A stretch of DNA of 64,000 nt from UBA1715 sp045615765. Lineage in GTDB: Bacteria; Bacteroidota; Bacteroidia; Bacteroidales; UBA1715. Positions 53,617 to 62,036 of this stretch are shown piece after piece. Every line of letters begins with the position of its first letter. Within the stretch, counting starts at the first letter, position 1. The notes under the pieces are model-generated. The model saw only the letters and a list, made by a program, of their open reading frames with translations. It was not told the DNA's origin and searched no databases. Location of the stretch: positions 1 to 64,000 of the forward strand of contig JAZLFM010000054.1 of NCBI GenBank assembly GCA_045615765.1, read 5' to 3'. The position numbers and the translations under genes are program-made.

Positions 53617-54894
53617 TTAATTAATTTTTCGTTTTATAAACCATACTTCTTGCAAAGAAACATTAAACTTTGCTAACATATATGTCTCATGCAAAGAGTT
53701 TGCCAAATTTTTATTTCCTCGAGTACCAAAATCAAAAGCAAGCGCTAAAGAATTCTGCGTATGTTTTGATTTTATTCTTGTTCCTAACGACAATCCTATT
53801 TCTCTTGCTTGAGCAAAATCACCATTAGATTCAAACATGATAGGCAAATCAGCATAATGTAATCCCATACGAATAGGAATACGATTAATTAATTTTGAAG
53901 AACGATAATTCGGTATCCACTCTCCACCTATTCTAACAAATTTGGTTTGTTCTAAATTATTATCTGATGTACCATATATAGAAACATCCTTATAGTTTTG
54001 AATACCAAAATCAATTCCTACTAAGCATTTATTTTCATACGCATAACTAATACCGGCTCCAAATTCCATTGGGATATCGGTATCAGACTCTATCGTACGC
54101 ATAACTGCAGTATCTTTCTGGAATTCAGTATAGGTACTCACAAAATATGAAGTCAAGCTCTCTATTTGCTTATATCCTACAGATTGACCAGAGCGGTATG
54201 TTGCACCTAATGTCAAAGATTGTTCTTCCTTCAAATTTATTTTATACTGCATTCCAAGATTCCAAACAAGTCCATGCGTTTTCAATTCTTGTTCTTTTCG
54301 AGTTGAAAATGCCGCAGCATCAGGAAATTCATTTTCTGCTGTATAATAAGTTGTTCCAAATAAATACGCCACATTTGCTCCCAACGACAAACCTTTAAAT
54401 ACACGAACACCCGTACTAAATGCAAACTGATTGGCGCCACCATCACCGGTATAAGTATATTTAGCCTTCTCATCAGAATAGTTCATTGTATAACCAATGC
54501 TATTAAACGGAAGACATCCAAGTGCAGCCCCCCATCGACCGGCGATTATAGGGAACGCCATAGAAAAAGACTCAAAACCTACACTTGTAAGTGTAGCAGA
54601 ATTACTACCATCTTTCGCATGACGAACATTCACTCCGCCATTCACATTAAATAAAAATGTTTCTTTTTGTATTGTGGCTTGACTAGCAGCATTAGCGAAA
54701 TTTATTTGCGTAGGCGTACTTACACCAACGCTTATGCCCCCCATCGCTTGATTATATACTGTAGTATTCTGAAACAAGTCCCCATAACCATATCGCGTAA
54801 ACGGAGACGATGTTTGTCGTTGTGCCATAATTTGTAATCCGCACAACAGCAACACAATACACAGAATATATCGTTTATTTCTCTTTAGAAACAT
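53617..54894 (-). CDS. Outer-membrane beta-barrel protein
   Basis: The 425-residue product has a signal peptide (ILCIVLLLCGLQIMAQ) followed by SSPFTRYGYGD and a series of amphipathic strands with aromatic ends, fitting a FadL-like or PorV-like barrel. I prefer the ATG at 54894, which overlaps the 3' end of coaX by 20 bases. It is the second gene of the coaX cluster. Transport or sensing role is unknown. Confidence 0.82.
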   Translation of the reverse strand: MFLKRNKRYILCIVLLLCGLQIMAQRQTSSPFTRYGYGDLFQNTTVYNQAMGGISVGVSTPTQINFANAASQATIQKETFLFNVNGGVNVRHAKDGSNSATLTSVGFESFSMAFPIIAGRWGAALGCLPFNSIGYTMNYSDEKAKYTYTGDGGANQFAFSTGVRVFKGLSLGANVAYLFGTTYYTAENEFPDAAAFSTRKEQELKTHGLVWNLGMQYKINLKEEQSLTLGATYRSGQSVGYKQIESLTSYFVSTYTEFQKDTAVMRTIESDTDIPMEFGAGISYAYENKCLVGIDFGIQNYKDVSIYGTSDNNLEQTKFVRIGGEWIPNYRSSKLINRIPIRMGLHYADLPIMFESNGDFAQAREIGLSLGTRIKSKHTQNSLALAFDFGTRGNKNLANSLHETYMLAKFNVSLQEVWFIKRKIN

Positions 54895-55606
54895 ATTGTA
54901 ATATTGCATTTAATCCCAATGCAACCAAATTTTGATTTGCAAAGATGAGATTTTTTATTCGTTTTTCAAAGAATTGCGCGTATCCACCTGTTAAAAAGAC
55001 CGTAACATTTTGATATTTATCTACATATTCACGAATATACCCTTCTATTTCATATACCATACCAAGTGCAACGCCATTACCAATAGCCTCAGAAGTTGTT
55101 TGTCCCGTAAGTGTCACGAACTCTGGAGCCGTACACAAAGGCAACTTACCGGTATAATCATGTAATGCACGGAAGCGAGTATCTAAACCTAAAGAAATAT
55201 TTCCTCCTACATAACAAGCTGTTTCATCAACAAAATCTATCGTCATCGCAGTTCCAATATCTATGATAAGTTTATTACAATGTGGTGCTAAAGACTCTGC
55301 ACCTATAGCCGCCGCCAACCGATCTAATCCAAGCGTATGAGGGGTTTTATAAGCATTCGATATCGGACAATCCATACTATGTGAGAACTCAACAAATGGA
55401 ACAGGAGAACATTTGTCTATAATTTCAGCAGATGTATATTTAGAAACATTACAGATTATACCTTTTTCCGCCTGAATAAATTCCGTTACCGAAGCGTTTT
55501 CTGAAAAAAAATCATCGTATGCGAAAGATTTTTGACATTGTACAGTCCCTGCCTCAAACGCATATAACTTCACCGTTGAATTTCCAGCATCAACAATTAG
55601 ATTCAT
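54875..55606 (-). CDS. coaX: Type III pantothenate kinase
   Basis: The 243-residue ASKHA-fold enzyme phosphorylates pantothenate, the first step of CoA synthesis. It has MNLIVDAGNSTVKL at the start, TLGLDRLAAAIGA near 90-103, LIIDIGTAMTIDFVD near 113-127 and VFLTGGYAQFF near the C-terminus. The ATG at 55606 is the family start; longer readings extend into the promoter. A TATCTTTG -7 box lies 14 bases upstream. Confidence 0.95.
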   Translation of the reverse strand: MNLIVDAGNSTVKLYAFEAGTVQCQKSFAYDDFFSENASVTEFIQAEKGIICNVSKYTSAEIIDKCSPVPFVEFSHSMDCPISNAYKTPHTLGLDRLAAAIGAESLAPHCNKLIIDIGTAMTIDFVDETACYVGGNISLGLDTRFRALHDYTGKLPLCTAPEFVTLTGQTTSEAIGNGVALGMVYEIEGYIREYVDKYQNVTVFLTGGYAQFFEKRIKNLIFANQNLVALGLNAILQYVSKEK

Positions 55607-55619
55607 TTTCTTTTTTTCG

Positions 55620-55627
55620 CAAAGATA
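55620..55627 (-). promoter_or_regulatory. Predicted -7 box for the coaX cluster
   Basis: Minus strand TATCTTTG, 14 bases from the coaX ATG at 55606; the leader would be very short. The -33 is not clear. Confidence 0.5.
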
Positions 55628-55726
55628 CACATAAAAAGAAAAACGAGACATCCAACAATATATTGCTCTCACAAAAAGAAATAGTCAAATAAATTTTGGT
55701 ATTGTTTTTGCAACCGACATTTTTAA

Positions 55727-55734
55727 TAAATTTG
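55727..55734 (+). promoter_or_regulatory. Predicted -7 box for the DUF4294 gene
   Basis: TAAATTTG ends eight bases before the ATG at 55742. TTG triplets lie 16 and 22 bases upstream, near the expected -33 distance. Confidence 0.45.
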
Positions 55735-55741
55735 TCGGCGT

Positions 55742-56335
55742 ATGAAAAAGGTATTAATAACATGTATCATATTGATATTTGCGACATTGCAGATATCAGC
55801 ACAACAACAAGTAGCAGAAAGAGGTTACTTACTTCCAGGCGTGATTGTTGACGGAGACACGCTTGCACTTGTAAAACTACCACGAGTATACGTTTTCCCT
55901 AAACTTAAATTTGTTACACAAGACGAATACACGAGATACAAGAAACTTGTACGCGATGTAAAAAAGGTTTATCCATACGTAATGATAGCGAAAAACACTT
56001 TCAACGAAGTGCAGCTTATTATGGATACTTTACCAAACAAAAAGGCTCAAAAGAAGTATATTAAAGCAAAAGAAGACGAAATGCTTGATTTATACGCAAG
56101 AGAACTTATGAAACTAACTTTCCGCCAAGGACAAATACTCATCAAATTGGTAAACAGGGAGTTAAAACAATCTCCATTTGAGATATTAAGAGAATTACGT
56201 GGTGGCGTTAAAGCTGCTATGTACCAAAGTATGGCAAAAGTTTTTGGCGAAGATTTAAAAAACACATACGATGCTGATGGTGAGGACAAAATGATAGAAC
56301 GCATCGTTTTACTGTTGGAACAAGGCACTATCTAA
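55742..56335 (+). CDS. DUF4294 domain-containing secreted protein
   Basis: The 197-residue product has a signal peptide (LIFATLQISAQ). The DUF4294 pattern is clear: DGDTLALVKLPRVYVFPKLKF, YKKLVRDVKKVYPYVMIAK, and LIKLVNRELKQSPFEILRELRGG. The family is almost confined to Bacteroidota and has no assigned function, although the periplasmic location is consistent. The esterase gene starts two bases after its stop. Confidence 0.92.
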   Translation: MKKVLITCIILIFATLQISAQQQVAERGYLLPGVIVDGDTLALVKLPRVYVFPKLKFVTQDEYTRYKKLVRDVKKVYPYVMIAKNTFNEVQLIMDTLPNKKAQKKYIKAKEDEMLDLYARELMKLTFRQGQILIKLVNRELKQSPFEILRELRGGVKAAMYQSMAKVFGEDLKNTYDADGEDKMIERIVLLLEQGTI

Positions 56336-56336
56336 A

Positions 56337-57581
56337 ATGGCACATTTTCGCATTCGATACGCGACATACAATGGAGTGTTTCAACCATGCACCATCGACA
56401 ACGAAATTACAAACTTTCATTGCAATCCTTGTGAATTTCCACAAACTCAAGGTAGTTTAGAAAAACTACTACTTCATGGTAAATGCGAAGCTAATGAAGA
56501 TGCTTTCTTCTTAGACATTTGGGTTCCTGACACAGAAGGGAAAAAATCTGTTCTTTTCTGGATACATGGAGGTGCATTCACAAACGGTTCTAGTTGCGAT
56601 CCACAAAACAACGCCGAAAATCTATCAAAAAACGCTGACATCATAGTTGTAAGTCCATCCTACCGAATTGGAATTCTCGGCACTGCCTATTTCAAAGGAA
56701 TTCCCCAACAAAATTGTGGATTTCATGATATAATAACAGCTTTAGAATGGACAAACAAGCACATTGAAAAATTTAACGGGAACCCGCAAAACATTGTAAT
56801 AGGTGGACAATCATCAGGAGCTTGGTACGCTATGGCTATACACACCGCTCCACGACTACAACATTTGTTCAACAAAACAATAGTTTTCAGTTGGCCAGGA
56901 AGTATGCAAGCAATAGAGCCTACAACTGCAGAAGAAATATACCATCGCTTCATACGAGAAGCCGAGACAATCGACAAAATAAAATATACAGACTGCTCTG
57001 AAATACCTATAGAAACTCTTCTTTATACACAGAAAAAAGTTGGTAAACAAAATAAGAAGAAATATAAATTCTTCGTTCCGTTTATTCCTACTATAGAAGA
57101 AGGATATATTTGCAGAGATTTCTCAAAAGCTTGTATGGAATCAAAGAAAAAAATTCACTTTCAATTCACGAAAGACGAGTGCGCAGCATACACCTACAAA
57201 TATCCTATAAGGAATGGCATTCCAACTTTTATATTACAATATTTTCTCAAGAAATACGATCCTTCAATCAGTCGAGAAATTATAAAGAAAAAATTACGAG
57301 AAACGAACAACACATATCAAACCGTGGTGGATATAACATCTGATGTTATATTCAAAAATCCAGCAAGGGAAATTGCACAAAAAATCAATGCTACAATAAA
57401 CGAATTTTCATTCCCTACACCCAACAACAGAACACTTTGTTGCCATTGTTTCGACATAGTATTCATATTCGGTTGTTTTGACGCTTGGCTACAAAGCAAT
57501 ATCTTTAAAGGTTGCGACAAAGAAGAAATGATGAAAAAATCATTAGAACTTCAAGCAGAAATAAGTAATTTCATACAATAA
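56337..57581 (+). CDS. Carboxylesterase family alpha/beta hydrolase
   Basis: The 414-residue protein has the oxyanion motif HGGAF at 78-82 and the nucleophile elbow GGQSSG at 156-161 (S159). The sequence YRIGILG at 109-115 also fits type-B carboxylesterases (PF00135). The acid and histidine residues are not confidently located. No signal peptide is visible, so it is probably cytosolic. Substrate is unknown. It lies between a DUF4294 gene and uppS and is shorter than most type-B esterases (about 500). Confidence 0.85.
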   Translation: MAHFRIRYATYNGVFQPCTIDNEITNFHCNPCEFPQTQGSLEKLLLHGKCEANEDAFFLDIWVPDTEGKKSVLFWIHGGAFTNGSSCDPQNNAENLSKNADIIVVSPSYRIGILGTAYFKGIPQQNCGFHDIITALEWTNKHIEKFNGNPQNIVIGGQSSGAWYAMAIHTAPRLQHLFNKTIVFSWPGSMQAIEPTTAEEIYHRFIREAETIDKIKYTDCSEIPIETLLYTQKKVGKQNKKKYKFFVPFIPTIEEGYICRDFSKACMESKKKIHFQFTKDECAAYTYKYPIRNGIPTFILQYFLKKYDPSISREIIKKKLRETNNTYQTVVDITSDVIFKNPAREIAQKINATINEFSFPTPNNRTLCCHCFDIVFIFGCFDAWLQSNIFKGCDKEEMMKKSLELQAEISNFIQ

Positions 57582-57605
57582 TATATAAGCATAGCCGTTT
57601 TTGTA

Positions 57606-57634
57606 TTGAAAATCGGGAAAGATTGTTAATTTTG
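57606..57634 (+). promoter_or_regulatory. Promoter of the uppS-bamA-skp-skp operon
   Basis: TTG (57606-57608) and TAATTTTG (57627-57634) are spaced by 18 bases. Transcription would start about 20 bases before the uppS ATG at 57662, which rejects the longer reading that begins at 57623. Confidence 0.65.
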
Positions 57635-57661
57635 CCCCATAATGTCTATAAACGACAAATA

Positions 57662-58396
57662 ATGAAACAAGAAGAAATAGATTACACAAAACTTCCTCAA
57701 CATGTTGCCATCACAATGGACGGAAATGGCAGATGGGCAAAGAGCAAAGGTAATATTAGACTTTTCGGTCATCAACAAGGAGTAGCCACAGTAAATGACA
57801 TTGTTTCTATTGCTGCCGAAATTGGTATTAAATATCTAACCCTTTATACATTCTCCACAGAGAACTGGAATAGACCAAAAGATGAAGTTTCTGGTCTTAT
57901 GGATTTGCTTATAAAGGCTACGAAGAAATATATAGATAAGCTTACTAAAAATAACATTAAGCTGTCGGTTATTGGAGATTTCTCCGGACTACCTGAAACA
58001 GTAAAAGAATCGTTGCAATATGTTATCGACAAAACTGCAACCAACACAGGTATGAATCTTATTCTTGCTATCAGCTATAGCGGTAGATGGGAACTTGTGG
58101 ATATGGCAAAAAAAATTGCAAACCAATGTGTAAACGGTTCACTTAAACCAGAAGATATAACAAACGAAACTATCCAAAACAATCTTTGTACGGCAAATAT
58201 ACCAGACCCTGAATTGCTTATACGCACCAGTGGCGAATACAGAATAAGCAATTTCTTGCTTTGGCAAATTGCATACACCGAATTATACTTTACCGACGTT
58301 TTATGGCCAGACTTTACGAAAGAAGAATTTTTGAAGGCTATTAAAGATTTTCAAACAAGAACTCGTCGTTTTGGATTAACACAAGAGCAAATTTAA
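57662..58396 (+). CDS. uppS: Isoprenyl transferase (undecaprenyl diphosphate synthase)
   Basis: The 244-residue cis-prenyltransferase has MDGNGRWAK at 19-27, GHQQGVA near 38, TLYTFSTENWNRP near 64-76, and LLIRTSGEYRISNFLLWQ near 185-202. It makes the C55 lipid carrier for peptidoglycan, LPS and other glycans. In most homologues the last motif reads RTSGE with RISNF, as here. It is first in the operon with bamA and two skp genes. Confidence 0.96.
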   Translation: MKQEEIDYTKLPQHVAITMDGNGRWAKSKGNIRLFGHQQGVATVNDIVSIAAEIGIKYLTLYTFSTENWNRPKDEVSGLMDLLIKATKKYIDKLTKNNIKLSVIGDFSGLPETVKESLQYVIDKTATNTGMNLILAISYSGRWELVDMAKKIANQCVNGSLKPEDITNETIQNNLCTANIPDPELLIRTSGEYRISNFLLWQIAYTELYFTDVLWPDFTKEEFLKAIKDFQTRTRRFGLTQEQI

Positions 58397-58404
58397 ACGG
58401 AACA

Positions 58405-60855
58405 ATGAAGAAATTTCTTGCCATACTTTTCTTAGTAGTTATCAACTCTCTATCTGCAGTTTATGCACAAAACGGCATAAAGAAATACAAAATTGCAGAA
58501 ATAAAAGTAGAAGGTGCAAAATCACTACAAGCACCACCTATAATTCGAACAACAGGATTATATGTAGGTCAAGAAATTACTATTCCAGGACCAGAAATCA
58601 CTGCTGCCATTGAGAAACTTTGGGAACAAGGTTTATTCGCTGACGCAAAAATATCTGCATCAAAAATCGAAGGCGAAAACATTTATTTAACGGTTTCCAT
58701 ACAAGAGCGTTCACGTTTAAATTCACTGCGATACGAAGGTATCAAGAAATCAGAGCAAAACGATATAAACGATTTGCTTGATTTTAAAACGCACATGCAG
58801 ATAACAGAGAATCAAAAAGATAACGCAGAAAAGAAAATCAAAGCATATTATGACGACAAAGGATACAGAAATGCTCAGATTACGATAAAAGAAGTTGTTG
58901 ACACTACAGCATTCAACTCTTCTAACATCACGATTTCCATTCAAAAGAATAATAGAATAAAAATAAACGACATTATTTTTCATGGTAACGAAGCATTGAA
59001 AGATGGAAAACTTCACAGAGCAATGAAAAACACAAAGCGTAAACGCTGGTATGTTTTAAAACGCTCAAAATATATAGAAAAGAACTACGAGAAAGACAAG
59101 AAAAACATTGTAGAGAAATACAAAAAGCTTGGTTATCGCGATGCGACAATCAAAACAGATACAATTTATTCTTTTGATTCAACAATGTTGAATATCGAGA
59201 CGACAATTGAGGAAGGTAAGAAATACTACTTTGGAACAATTTCATGGTTAGGTAATTCTGTATACAGCACTGATATCTTAAACAAAATTCTAGCCATAAA
59301 CAAAGGTGATGTATATGATGAAAATCGTTTACAAGACAAGATATATGGTTTAGATGGAGTAAGTTCTATCTATCTTGATAATGGCTATTTATTTTTCAAC
59401 GCCGATCCTGTAGAACTTGGTTCCAATAGTGATTCAATAGATATTCAAATTAGAATATACGAAGGACAACAAGCTGTAATAAACAACATTACAGTTTCCG
59501 GAAACACAAAGACCAACGACCATGTTATTTATCGTGAACTACGAACAAAACCTGGAGAACTTTTCAGTCGCTCCGATATCATAAGAACGCAACGAGAACT
59601 TGCAATGCTTGGATATTTTGACGCAGAAAATATGCAAGTAAATCCTCAACCAAACCCAATGGATGGAACAGTTGACATTGAATATGTAATACAAGAAAAA
59701 TCTTCAGACCAAATTGAAGTTTCATTAGGTTGGAGTGGAAAATATTTCTTAGGATCAGTTCGATTGGTATTAAACAACTTCTCTTTAAAAAACACACTCA
59801 AAAAAGAATATTGGAGACCTATACCTTCTGGAGACGGTCAACAATTAAGTATTGGTGTCTCGGCAAATACGAGATACTATCAATACTACAATTTCTCATT
59901 CACAGAACCTTGGTTTGGTGGTAAAAAGCCTAATGCATTAACAATATCAGCGTACTATTCTGTGCGAGCGAACGGTTATGCGCGTTCTAGCGAATATTAT
60001 GGTAACTGGAGAACTATCGGAGCATCTGTTGGTTTGGAAAGAGACTTAAAAATCCCTGATGATTATTTCTCATTATATAATGACATCAGTATTAAGAGAT
60101 ATAAGTTGAACAATTACAATTTGTATCTGCCTACATCATTACCAGACAGCTTAACAGCACGTTGTTTAACATTAGGAACAACTTTGGCACGTAGTTCAAT
60201 AGACCAACCATTATATCCACGACGTGGTTCTTCATTCGCATTGCGTTTAGAATTAACTCCGCCATTCTCTTTATTTAGAGAAGATGCAAACGATGAAAAC
60301 CTTTCTGACGAAGAAAGATATAAATGGATAGAATACCATAAATGGACATTTAAATCAAAAATGTACACTCAAATTATTGGTGACTTAGTTTTGGAAACAC
60401 GAATAGACTTTGGTTATGTTGGACATTACAACAAAAATTTCAAGACACCATTTGAACGATTTGATGTCGGTGGAGATGGTTTAAGTAATGTATATTATTA
60501 TGGCACAGATTTTGTTCCTATGAGAGGTTATGATGCGTCAGCACTTAATCCAGAATCTGACGGTGGAGCATTCTTATACGATAAAATTTCTTTGGAATTA
60601 CGTTATCCTTTAGCGTTAAAACAAGAAACAACAATTTACGTATTAGCATTTGCTGAAGCCGCCAATGCATGGATGAACATCGCGGATTACAATCCATTCG
60701 ATGTGAAAAGAAGCGCTGGTGGCGGAATACGGCTTTTCATCCCAATGATGGGACTTTTAGGATTTGATTTAGGTTATGGTTTCGATAAAATTGACGGAAA
60801 ATCAAATGAAGTTCGCGGATGGCAGCCAACATTTGTATTAGGACAACAATTTTAA
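58405..60855 (+). CDS. bamA: Outer membrane protein assembly factor BamA
   Basis: The 816-residue protein has a signal peptide (SLSAVYAQ). Five POTRA-like domains occupy about 22-440, with phrases such as IAEIKVEGAKSLQ, RIKINDIIFHGNEALKDGKL and AVINNITVSGNTKTNDHVI. The Omp85 barrel fills the C-terminal half and ends FVLGQQF, a typical terminal Phe. It folds beta-barrel proteins into the outer membrane. Eight bases separate it from uppS, and 12 from skp. Confidence 0.96.
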   Translation: MKKFLAILFLVVINSLSAVYAQNGIKKYKIAEIKVEGAKSLQAPPIIRTTGLYVGQEITIPGPEITAAIEKLWEQGLFADAKISASKIEGENIYLTVSIQERSRLNSLRYEGIKKSEQNDINDLLDFKTHMQITENQKDNAEKKIKAYYDDKGYRNAQITIKEVVDTTAFNSSNITISIQKNNRIKINDIIFHGNEALKDGKLHRAMKNTKRKRWYVLKRSKYIEKNYEKDKKNIVEKYKKLGYRDATIKTDTIYSFDSTMLNIETTIEEGKKYYFGTISWLGNSVYSTDILNKILAINKGDVYDENRLQDKIYGLDGVSSIYLDNGYLFFNADPVELGSNSDSIDIQIRIYEGQQAVINNITVSGNTKTNDHVIYRELRTKPGELFSRSDIIRTQRELAMLGYFDAENMQVNPQPNPMDGTVDIEYVIQEKSSDQIEVSLGWSGKYFLGSVRLVLNNFSLKNTLKKEYWRPIPSGDGQQLSIGVSANTRYYQYYNFSFTEPWFGGKKPNALTISAYYSVRANGYARSSEYYGNWRTIGASVGLERDLKIPDDYFSLYNDISIKRYKLNNYNLYLPTSLPDSLTARCLTLGTTLARSSIDQPLYPRRGSSFALRLELTPPFSLFREDANDENLSDEERYKWIEYHKWTFKSKMYTQIIGDLVLETRIDFGYVGHYNKNFKTPFERFDVGGDGLSNVYYYGTDFVPMRGYDASALNPESDGGAFLYDKISLELRYPLALKQETTIYVLAFAEAANAWMNIADYNPFDVKRSAGGGIRLFIPMMGLLGFDLGYGFDKIDGKSNEVRGWQPTFVLGQQF

Positions 60856-60867
60856 AAATATGTAGTT

Positions 60868-61383
60868 ATGAAAAAATTAGTAATTCTTTTAGCAAGTATT
60901 TGTTTTGCCTTAGTTAGTTACGGACAAAAAACTGTTTATGTAGATACCGATTATCTATTAAGTAAAATTCCGGCATATCGAGAAGCCCAACAACAAATCG
61001 ATGCCTTGACAAAGACTTGGAAAACCGAAATCGAAGAACAACGTTCTAAACTAGATGCTTTATATAAACAATATCAAGTAGATAAAGTTCTTTTATCGAA
61101 TGATATGAAGGCAAAAAGAGAACAAGAAATTTTAGATAAAGAAAAAGAATTAAAAGAACTACAAAAGAAACGTTTTGGAGAAAACGGTGATAGAGTTAAA
61201 AAAGAAGAAGAATTAATAAAACCTATCCAAGACGAGATATTCAATGCAATAAAAGACCTTGCCGCAAACCAAGGTTATGCATTCGTTCTTGACGCTGCAT
61301 CTAGCACTTACACATTGTTATACAGTGATTCAAAATATGACATTAGCGATGATGTATTAAGAAAATTAGGATATATTAAATAA
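60868..61383 (+). CDS. OmpH/Skp family periplasmic chaperone, first copy
   Basis: The 171-residue product has a signal peptide (ICFALVSYGQ), then VYVDTDYLLSKIPAYREAQQQI and a long coiled coil (about 40-120), as in Skp. It holds unfolded outer-membrane proteins as a trimer. Two copies in a row after bamA are common in this phylum. Confidence 0.93.
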   Translation: MKKLVILLASICFALVSYGQKTVYVDTDYLLSKIPAYREAQQQIDALTKTWKTEIEEQRSKLDALYKQYQVDKVLLSNDMKAKREQEILDKEKELKELQKKRFGENGDRVKKEEELIKPIQDEIFNAIKDLAANQGYAFVLDAASSTYTLLYSDSKYDISDDVLRKLGYIK

Positions 61384-61407
61384 TAACAACTATAAAAATA
61401 ACAGACA

Positions 61408-61920
61408 ATGAAACAATTAGTAAAGGTAGCAACAGTTGCACTATGTTTCTTGGGATTCTCTCTTGCTTCTCAAGCACAAAAATTTGGTCATATCAACTTA
61501 GAAGAACTAGTTGCTGCTATGCCAGAACGAGCAGAAGCTCAAAAAACATTAGAAAAAGAATACAATGAGATGAAAGGTATCATAGAAAGTATGACTGTAG
61601 AATTCAACAAAAAGTACTTAGCATACAACAACCAATCAGATACATTGACAAAAACAAGTAAGCAATTATTAGAACAAGAATTGCAAGACATGCAAACAAG
61701 AATTCAACAATATCAACAAAACGCTGAAGCTCAATTAAATCAACGTCAACAAGAATTGTTGAATCCTATTTTAGACAAAGCTGAAAAAGCAATAAAAACA
61801 GTTGCAACAAAAGAAGGTTTTATCTACATCTTCGACATTAGTACAGGCAGTCAAATTCTATTCTTCTCTGACAAAAGTATTGATGTAATGCCAGCTGTTA
61901 AGAAAGAATTAGGAATGTAA
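61408..61920 (+). CDS. OmpH/Skp family periplasmic chaperone, second copy
   Basis: The 170-residue product has a signal peptide (CFLGFSLASQAQ) followed by FGHINLEELVAAMPERAEAQKTL and a Gln-rich coiled coil. The paralogue keeps the same plan as the preceding gene but differs strongly in sequence. It closes the operon before a strong terminator. Confidence 0.93.
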   Translation: MKQLVKVATVALCFLGFSLASQAQKFGHINLEELVAAMPERAEAQKTLEKEYNEMKGIIESMTVEFNKKYLAYNNQSDTLTKTSKQLLEQELQDMQTRIQQYQQNAEAQLNQRQQELLNPILDKAEKAIKTVATKEGFIYIFDISTGSQILFFSDKSIDVMPAVKKELGM

Positions 61921-61940
61921 TTCATTACAACACATCTCAC

Positions 61941-61973
61941 AAAAAAGCAGAACAATTTGTTCTGCTTTTTTAT
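61941..61973 (+). terminator. Terminator of the uppS-bamA-skp operon
   Basis: AAAAAGCAGAACA pairs with TGTTCTGC-TTTTT type arm around ATTT (61941-61972), followed by a T run on the plus strand. Confidence 0.9.
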
Positions 61974-61988
61974 TATCTGTACATAAAT

Positions 61989-62019
61989 AAAAAAGGCGAA
62001 ACAAATGTCTCGCCTTTTT
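61989..62019 (-). terminator. Terminator of typA
   Basis: AAAAGGCGA (61991-61999) pairs with TCGCCTTTT (62010-62018), with a T run on the minus strand just after the typA stop. Confidence 0.88.
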
Positions 62020-62036
62020 CTATAATTAATTATAAA

